From Sphingomonas sp. (lineage in GTDB: Bacteria > Pseudomonadota > Alphaproteobacteria > Sphingomonadales > Sphingomonadaceae), in the NCBI GenBank assembly GCA_003248865.1, contig QFPK01000011.1, forward strand, positions 62,001-126,000: a DNA stretch of 64,000 nt, read 5' to 3'. This document shows positions 58,764 through 64,000 of this stretch, piece by piece. Position 1 is the stretch's first letter. Each line of letters begins with the position of its first letter. A program made the translations under genes and the position numbers. Under the pieces are notes generated by a model that saw only the letters and a list, made by a program, of their open reading frames with translations, searched no databases and was not told where the DNA came from.

Positions 58764-59054
58764 ATGGTGGACAAGATCTCAGGCGACGGCAGCATCCCGA
58801 CCCGCGCGGCGCTTCCGCTCGCCACCGGCAAACTGTCCAACGGCAGGGCCCGTGTGGACACATCCACACCTCCTCAGGCACCCGCCAGCGCGCAGATTTC
58901 CCTCGCAGCGAAACAACTTGCGGCAAGCCCCCCGGTGGACAGCGCGAAGATCGCCTCCCTGAAAGCCGCCATCTCGGAAGGCCGCTACACCATCGATGCA
59001 GACAGCCTCGCCGCAGCCATGATCCGCTCGGAACTTCCCACTCCCAAGGCCTGA
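58764..59054 (+). CDS. flgM: Anti-sigma-28 factor FlgM
   Basis: A 96-residue protein. The C-terminal part VDSAKIASLKAAISEGRYTI followed by DADSLAAAMIRSEL is the FlgM sigma-28 binding region; the N-terminus is low complexity. It holds FliA inactive until the hook is complete, then is exported. FliA itself is not in the window. AGGAA precedes ATG 58764. It lies between flgA and the convergent pseudouridine synthase. Confidence 0.85.
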   Translation: MVDKISGDGSIPTRAALPLATGKLSNGRARVDTSTPPQAPASAQISLAAKQLAASPPVDSAKIASLKAAISEGRYTIDADSLAAAMIRSELPTPKA

Positions 59055-59070
59055 TCCGCCCCATTTGCCG

Positions 59071-59733
59071 TCACCCGAAACCCCGGCGCCCAAAACGCCG
59101 GGGCATCGGCGATTCCACCGCCACCCGCTCCCCGGACTGCGGCTCGGGAAAGGCGATGCCCCGCGCATGCAGCATCAGCCCATCCGCCCCACCGGCCCCA
59201 TAAACCGGATCGCCCACAATCGCTGTTCCCGCCCCCAGCAGCGTCGCATGCACCCGGATCTGGTGCGTCCGCCCGGTCTTCGGCCGGAACTCGATCAGGC
59301 TCAGCCCGCCACGGCTCTCCAGCAACCGCCAGTCCGTCTGCGCGGGCTGACCATCCGCATCCGGCAACATGCGCCACCCAATCTTGCGGTCGCTGCGCTT
59401 CAGCAGCGGCTGATCGATATGGCCTTCAGTCCCCGGCAATTCACCCCGCACGATTGCCAGATAGGTCTTGTCCACCATCCCGCCGGCAAACGCGCGAGAC
59501 AGACTGCGGATCGCGCTCGGCCGGCGCGCCAGCACCAGACAGCCGGAGGTATCCCGGTCCAGCCGATGTACAGGCTGCGGCACAACCCCATGCTGCGCAA
59601 AAGCCGGCAGCAAATCCTCCAGGCTGTCCGGCGTGCGCGGCCCCGGATGCACAGCGATGCCGGCCGGCTTGTCGATCACCAGCCAGGTCTTTCCACTGGC
59701 AAGCACGGCGGGAAGGGGAGGGGAAGCAGCCAT
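59071..59733 (-). CDS. RluA-family RNA pseudouridine synthase
   Basis: A 220-residue enzyme. TWLVIDKPAGIAVHPGP opens the fold, the catalytic Asp is in VHRLDRDTSGCLVLAR, and IEFRPKTGRTHQIRVHATLL is the third motif. There is no S4 domain, so it is of the short RluA/TruC-type. It isomerises uridines in rRNA or tRNA, with target unknown. ATG 59733 has AGGGGG upstream. Confidence 0.88.
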   Translation of the reverse strand: MAASPPLPAVLASGKTWLVIDKPAGIAVHPGPRTPDSLEDLLPAFAQHGVVPQPVHRLDRDTSGCLVLARRPSAIRSLSRAFAGGMVDKTYLAIVRGELPGTEGHIDQPLLKRSDRKIGWRMLPDADGQPAQTDWRLLESRGGLSLIEFRPKTGRTHQIRVHATLLGAGTAIVGDPVYGAGGADGLMLHARGIAFPEPQSGERVAVESPMPRRFGRRGFG

Positions 59734-59746
59734 GTATGCCCCCTGT

Positions 59747-59773
59747 TTAACCTGATCCGCCCGCTGCCGTGAA
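59747..59773 (+). promoter_or_regulatory. Candidate sigma-28 promoter of the flagellin gene
   Basis: TTAA (59747-59750), a 15-base spacer and GCCGTGAA (59766-59773) agree with the FliA consensus TAAA-N15-GCCGATAA at three of four and six of eight positions. FlgM encoded upstream fits this. A direct repeat CGCACCGGAG occurs at 59789 and 59812 in the leader. Confidence 0.4.
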
Positions 59774-59843
59774 GGCGGCCTGAGGCTTCGCACCGGAGGC
59801 TTCCCGGGCAACGCACCGGAGCTTTGAACGAGGAACAGGCACG

Positions 59844-62036
59844 ATGACGATCATCAACACCAATCTTGCGGCCCTGAAGGCGCAAAACGGCAACAGGGTG
59901 GCCCAGGCTGGCCTCGACACGGCGATGGAGCGGCTGTCGACGGGGCTCAGGATCAACAGCGCGAAGGACGACGCCGCCGGCCTCGCCATCTCGCAGCGCA
60001 TGACGGCCGATGTCCGCGGCCTCGCCGTCGCCATCCGCAACGCCGGAGACGGCATTTCGCTGGCCCAGACGGCGGAAACCGCAATGGGCGAAGTCACCAA
60101 CATGCTGCAGCGGATGCGCGAACTCTCCGTGCAGGCCGCCAACGGCACCATCTCCGGCGAAGACCGCGAAGCCCTACAGGCCGAAGTCACCCAGCTGATC
60201 AGCGAAATCGACAATGTCGCCAGGCGCACCAGCTTCAACGGCATCAGCCTGCTCGACGGTTCATCCAAGAACCTGGCCCTGCAAACGGGCTCCCGCGCGG
60301 GTGAAACCGTCACCATGTCCATCGGCTCGGCCCGAATCGGCGATCTGGGCACCGGTGCCGTCCCCGGTCTTACCGCCACCGGCGCCTTCCAGACCTCCGC
60401 TGCCCTGATGGCCGCCAACCAGGCCCTGCAAGGCAATGACCTGCGCATCAACGGTGTGGTGATCGGCAGCTCGCGCAGCACCGACGATTCGCTGTCGGCC
60501 TCCGCCAAGGAAGCCAGCGCCATCGCCAAGGCCGCTGCGATCAATCGTGCCACCGCGCAAACCGGCGTCCGCGCCGTGGTGGGCAGCACCACGATGACAG
60601 GCACTGCAATGACGGCGGCTGCGCTTACCGGCACCGTCACCATCAACGGCGTCACCACGGGCTCCATCACCACCAGCACCAACGCCGCCGCCTCGCGCAC
60701 GGCCGTGGTCGATGCGATCAACCTGCTGTCCGGCCAGACGGGCGTCCGCGCCATCGACACCGGAGACAGCAACCTCGGCATCCGACTGGAAGCCGCCGAC
60801 GGCCGCAACATCGACGTGTCGTTCGACACGCTGACGGCAGCCGCCACCGGCCTCAAAGCCGGCGTGCAGTCCGGCACCTACTCGCTGGTGGCCGATCAGG
60901 GCGGACCGATCGTGATCGACTCCGTCGGCACCGGCCGCCTCTCCCGCTCCGGCCTCGGCGCCGGCAGCTTCGAACGCGGCGTCTCCACCCTCTCCACCGA
61001 TGCCCGCGCCATCGCCACTTCGGCGACCGGGGCCGATGTCCGGGTGCTGAACACCGGCGATCTGGTGCTGAACGGCGTCGCCATCCGCGCCTCCAAGGCC
61101 GCTGACGACACCTATTCGGACACCACGGCCGGCTCCAGCTCCAAGGCGGCGAGCGCCATCGCCATTGCGGCGGCGATCAACGAATCCACGGCGCAAACCG
61201 GGGTCAGCGCCAAGGCGGCCTCGCTCACACTGGTGGGTTCCACCACCACGGTGATCGCAGCCGACGCCACCGCCACGCTGGTGATCAACGGCGTCTCGAT
61301 GGACATCGCCCTGTCGGCCGGCGCCACCGCACAGGAAACCCGCGAAACCGTCGCCAGCGCCATCAACAACTACAGCGGCGCAACCGGCGTGACCGCAGTG
61401 GACAATGGTCTCGGCGGCCTCAGCCTCACGGCAGCAGACGGCCGCAACGTCGCGGTCTGGTTCGACAGTGACGAAGCAGCAGCCGCCAACTTCGGCTTGG
61501 GCGGCGTCACCGTCGCGGGCACCGGCACGGCCTATACGGTGCTCGGCGTGACCGACCCGACCGATGTGTCGGCCGCCACGGTGAACACGGCCTACGCCCA
61601 GGTGGTGCTGGAAAGCGCCTCCGCCATCGACCTGCGTGCGGGCAGCCAGGGTTTCGGCGCCACCTCCAACTTCACCGCGCTGGGCTTCGAGGAGAACAGC
61701 TATGGCGCAGACCTCGGCGGCCTGAAGATCAAGGATATCAACATCTCCACGCAGGAAGGCGCCACGGCGGCGCTCTCCTCCATCGATCAGGCACTGAAAT
61801 CCATTTCGATCAACCGGGCCGAACTGGGCGCGGTGCAGAACCGTCTGGAAGCAACCATCAGCAACCTTACGAGCGCCAGCAACAACACGGTCGCCTCGCG
61901 CTCACGGATTCAGGATGCGGATTTCGCGGCCGAAACCACCTCGCTGGCACGCGGCCAGATCCTCACACAGGCAGCGCAAGCCATGCTGGCACAGGCCAAC
62001 CAGAGCCAGCAAGGCGTGCTGCAACTGCTGCGCTGA
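59844..62036 (+). CDS. fliC: Flagellin with expanded, internally duplicated central region
   Basis: A 730-residue filament protein, much longer than the 270-500 typical of the group. D0/D1 helices at the N-terminus (INTNLAALKAQNGNRVAQAG, MERLSTGLRINSAKDDAAGL) and C-terminus (RIQDADFAAETTSLARGQIL, the QGVLQLLR end) are intact. The centre carries flagellin hook IN modules in two copies with a period of about 212 residues: LRINGVVIGSS and LVLNGVAIRAS, AINRATAQTGV and AINESTAQTGV, EAADGRNID and TAADGRNVA. GAGGAACAGG lies before ATG. Confidence 0.92.
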   Translation: MTIINTNLAALKAQNGNRVAQAGLDTAMERLSTGLRINSAKDDAAGLAISQRMTADVRGLAVAIRNAGDGISLAQTAETAMGEVTNMLQRMRELSVQAANGTISGEDREALQAEVTQLISEIDNVARRTSFNGISLLDGSSKNLALQTGSRAGETVTMSIGSARIGDLGTGAVPGLTATGAFQTSAALMAANQALQGNDLRINGVVIGSSRSTDDSLSASAKEASAIAKAAAINRATAQTGVRAVVGSTTMTGTAMTAAALTGTVTINGVTTGSITTSTNAAASRTAVVDAINLLSGQTGVRAIDTGDSNLGIRLEAADGRNIDVSFDTLTAAATGLKAGVQSGTYSLVADQGGPIVIDSVGTGRLSRSGLGAGSFERGVSTLSTDARAIATSATGADVRVLNTGDLVLNGVAIRASKAADDTYSDTTAGSSSKAASAIAIAAAINESTAQTGVSAKAASLTLVGSTTTVIAADATATLVINGVSMDIALSAGATAQETRETVASAINNYSGATGVTAVDNGLGGLSLTAADGRNVAVWFDSDEAAAANFGLGGVTVAGTGTAYTVLGVTDPTDVSAATVNTAYAQVVLESASAIDLRAGSQGFGATSNFTALGFEENSYGADLGGLKIKDINISTQEGATAALSSIDQALKSISINRAELGAVQNRLEATISNLTSASNNTVASRSRIQDADFAAETTSLARGQILTQAAQAMLAQANQSQQGVLQLLR

Positions 62037-62076
62037 GGAACCAACGGTCCCAGATCAGTCCAGGGACGGAACTTAC

Positions 62077-62109
62077 GGGGCGGGGGAGCAATCCTCCGCC
62101 CCATTTTTT
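62077..62109 (+). terminator. Intrinsic terminator of the flagellin gene
   Basis: GGGGCGGGGGA and TCCTCCGCCCC form an eleven-base stem with one wobble, a GCAA tetraloop, and a TTTTTT tail after one A. It lies 40 bases after the flagellin stop and ends at the convergent glutamine amidotransferase stop. Confidence 0.9.
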
Positions 62110-62813
62110 CACGATACCAGTTCGGTCCCCAGCAGCTCGAAAAAGGCGCGCCGGTCCGGGCGCCCGGCGATGTCCCATTCAGGATGCCACTGCACCGCCA
62201 TCACCGCCCCGCCGTTCGGGCGCGCCGAAAAGGCCTCGATCACGCCATCGCCGGGGGAACGGGCCTCCACCGCCAGCCCGCAGCCCAGCCTGTCGATTCC
62301 CTGATGATGCACGGAATTCACCGACAGGCTGTCCACCCCGGTCGCCGCCGCAAGCTGCCCGCCGGGCGTGATGTCCACCATGTGGCGATGCTCGAACAGA
62401 TGTTCGAAGGCATGCTCCTCGCCACGATGATGGTCCGTCAAGTCGCGCAGGCTTCCGCCGAACAGCACGTTCAGTTCCTGCAACCCCCGGCAGATGCCGA
62501 ACACCGGCCGCCCCGCCTCGATCAGATGGCTGGAAAGCCTGAGCGCCACTTCGTCACGCTGGGTATCGAAGCGGCCCTCGCGCGCGTCACCGCCATATCG
62601 ATCGGTGTGCACATCGGATCGCGAACCGGTCAGCAGCAGCCCGTCCAACTTCCGGGCGAGGCAACGGGCATCCATCACATCCGCCAGCGCGGGAACCAGC
62701 AGCACGGTTGCGCCGGATATCCGCGACAGCGGTTCGATGAACCGGCTGGCGACGGCCTGGATCGGCCGCTCGGCGAACTCGTTGCAGCACAGAACGCCGA
62801 TCAGCGGCTTCAT
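62109..62813 (-). CDS. Class I glutamine amidotransferase (gamma-glutamyl-GABA hydrolase-like)
   Basis: A 234-residue protein of the PuuD type (peptidase C26). The nucleophile Cys is in VFGICRGLQELNVLFGG, with LLLTGSRSDVHTDRYGG before it, and His-Glu are in VMAVQWHPEWDIAG. Such enzymes remove gamma-glutamyl from gamma-glutamyl-GABA in putrescine catabolism; other puu genes are not present. It lies about 10 bases downstream of the acetyltransferase stop, on the same strand. Confidence 0.85.
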   Translation of the reverse strand: MKPLIGVLCCNEFAERPIQAVASRFIEPLSRISGATVLLVPALADVMDARCLARKLDGLLLTGSRSDVHTDRYGGDAREGRFDTQRDEVALRLSSHLIEAGRPVFGICRGLQELNVLFGGSLRDLTDHHRGEEHAFEHLFEHRHMVDITPGGQLAAATGVDSLSVNSVHHQGIDRLGCGLAVEARSPGDGVIEAFSARPNGGAVMAVQWHPEWDIAGRPDRRAFFELLGTELVS

Positions 62814-62823
62814 GCGCGATCCT

Positions 62824-63855
62824 TCATCTGGCCGTCCTCAGCCGGGCGTTCACATCGGCCTGATCCCGCCGCTCCAGCCGCACGGCATGGGGCTGCACCA
62901 GCGTACTGTCGGGCGGCACGTCCTCCAGCAGCCACACATTGCCGCCGATGATGCTGCCCCGCCCGATAGTGACCCGGCCCAAAATCGTGGCCCCGGCATA
63001 GATCACCACATCATCCTCCACGATGGGGTGACGCGCCAGCCGTTCGCGCGGCCCCACCCGCGCCAGCCCCAGCGGGCTGCGCGCGCCCAGCGTGACATGC
63101 TGATACAACCGCACATTGCGGCCGATGATCGCTGTTTCCCCGATCACCACGCCGGTGCCATGGTCGATGAAGAAGCTTTCACCGATGGTGGCGCCGGGGT
63201 GGATATCGATTCCGGTGCGGGCATTGGCCAGCTCGGAAATCACCCGCGCCACCAGCGGCACGCCCAGCTTGTGCAACTGATGCGCGATGCGGTGGTGCAG
63301 AATGGCATGCGCGCCGGGATAGGAGATCAGGATCTCGTCGGCCGTGCGCGCGGCCGGGTCGCCCACGAAGGCCGCCTCGATGTCGGCGTCCAGCGTCCGG
63401 CGGATGTCGCCCAGCGTGGTCGCAAACAGGCGGATGAGAAGATCGGGCTGATCGGCATCGAACTCGTCTTCGGAATAGCCCTGCCAATAGGCCAGCTCGT
63501 TGGCGATCTCTCCGCGAAGAATGGCGAACGCCGGGGCCAGCGTATCGGCGACGAAGGCATCCTCATCCGCGCCCCCCTCACACTCTCCCAAGCCATGAAA
63601 GCCGCCCAGCCGCACCGGAAACAGGGCAGCGGACAGCAGCCGGACGGCTTCAGCAAGCGCCGTGGGCGAAGGAAAACGCCCCACATGCCGGGATCGCGCC
63701 CGCGCCGCGCGCCAGTCCAGCCGCGCCTGCTTCAGCGCCGTGACCGCGCCATTCACCTCGTCCAAAAACTCAACCAACCGCCGGCCTTCCGACTGTTCGA
63801 CACGGCGTACCAATGGCCGTGCAGGGCGGGAACCGAAAGCGAGCGCTGGTTTCAC
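62824..63855 (-). CDS. cysE: Serine O-acetyltransferase (EpsC/CysE type)
   Basis: A 343-residue enzyme with GTG start at 63855. The C-terminal left-handed beta-helix has GIDIHPGATIGESFFIDHGT, VVIGETAIIGRNVRLYQHVT and VTIGRGSIIGGNVWLLEDVP, with catalytic His-Asp in DIHPGATIG and IDHGTGVVIG. The N-terminal helical region (SYPGAHAILHHRIAHQLHKL) fits long EpsC-type SATs. It acetylates L-serine for cysteine synthesis. The frame runs to 63996 but there crosses a palindromic repeat, and no ATG exists, so the start is uncertain. Confidence 0.8.
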   Translation of the reverse strand: MKPALAFGSRPARPLVRRVEQSEGRRLVEFLDEVNGAVTALKQARLDWRAARARSRHVGRFPSPTALAEAVRLLSAALFPVRLGGFHGLGECEGGADEDAFVADTLAPAFAILRGEIANELAYWQGYSEDEFDADQPDLLIRLFATTLGDIRRTLDADIEAAFVGDPAARTADEILISYPGAHAILHHRIAHQLHKLGVPLVARVISELANARTGIDIHPGATIGESFFIDHGTGVVIGETAIIGRNVRLYQHVTLGARSPLGLARVGPRERLARHPIVEDDVVIYAGATILGRVTIGRGSIIGGNVWLLEDVPPDSTLVQPHAVRLERRDQADVNARLRTAR

Positions 63856-63954
63856 GACAGATAGTTTGGGTATGGCCAGCACACGCCGGCCGGCGCGCCA
63901 GCCTGCCCCAAAGTCCAACCGGACCCGCTCAGGCCGCACCCTGTCACTCCTCCA

Positions 63955-63983
63955 CCCGCTCAGGCTGAGCTTGTCGAAGCCCC
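63955..63983. repeat. REP-like palindromic repeat element
   Basis: CGCTCAGGCTGAGCTTGTCG and the following AAGCC contain GCTCAG-G-CTGAGC as an inverted repeat and match the general form of an intergenic repeat known from sphingomonad genomes. A partial copy ACCCGCTCAGGC lies at 63923. It precedes the acetyltransferase gene. Confidence 0.55.
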
Positions 63984-64000
63984 ATCCGACACCCACACAA

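Overview
The window comes from a high-GC alphaproteobacterium, most probably a member of the Sphingomonadales (Erythrobacteraceae or Sphingomonadaceae type). This is inference from gene content, not a database match. The supporting content is two TonB-dependent receptors (one with an ECF sigma/FecR pair), an autotransporter, a MucR-type regulator, intracellular PHB mobilisation genes, a NtrC-family (sigma-54) psp locus, a sphingomonad-like palindromic repeat at the right edge, and the gene order miaB-phoH-ybeY-corC. No rRNA operon, CRISPR array, insertion sequence or prophage is visible. Coding density is very high and many neighbours overlap by 1, 4 or 8 bases.

Layout. 1-7.3 kb: the 3' end of a TonB-dependent receptor, an exported amidohydrolase, a SAM methyltransferase divergent from a DUF418 membrane protein, gamma-glutamyltranspeptidase and a cyclopropane-fatty-acid synthase-like enzyme. 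7.3-12.7 kb: divergent 3-hydroxybutyrate dehydrogenase and PHB depolymerase, a lipoprotein phosphodiesterase and Uup. 12.8-16.7 kb: a PepSY-like secreted protein with a two-component system, tRNA-Thr and an AI-2E-type permease. 16.7-24.3 kb, minus strand: an autotransporter, then ECF sigma factor, FecR and TonB receptor with STN domain, and tRNA-Pro. 24.4-33.8 kb, plus strand: housekeeping genes (DUF4136 lipoprotein, USP, NfuA, nitroreductase, TsaB, RimI, MucR, Fur, PlsC, MiaB, PhoH, YbeY, CorC). 33.9-35.0 kb: an ECF sigma factor with a membrane partner.

35.1-39.1 kb is the most interesting block. PspF is divergent from an operon with a clear sigma-54 promoter encoding a small secreted or membrane peptide, PspA, PspB, PspC and three further small proteins, each with a membrane segment and a coiled coil. 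PspC and the three extra proteins share a C-terminal motif, and PspB has a weaker version of it. A long hairpin sits between the peptide gene and pspA. SufE, two hotdog thioesterases, a CYTH-CHAD protein, GlpQ-type phosphodiesterase, GST, class A beta-lactamase and two small genes follow (39.2-45.4 kb).

45.5-62.1 kb holds uvrC and the flagellar cluster: flgBCDEFGHIJKL-motAB on the minus strand, flgA-flgM on the plus strand, an RluA-family pseudouridine synthase, and a 730-residue flagellin with a strong terminator. The flgB/flgA intergenic region has two divergent sigma-54 promoters flanking two palindromes, a likely enhancer for a flagellar NtrC-type activator. The window ends with a class I glutamine amidotransferase and an EpsC/CysE-type serine acetyltransferase.
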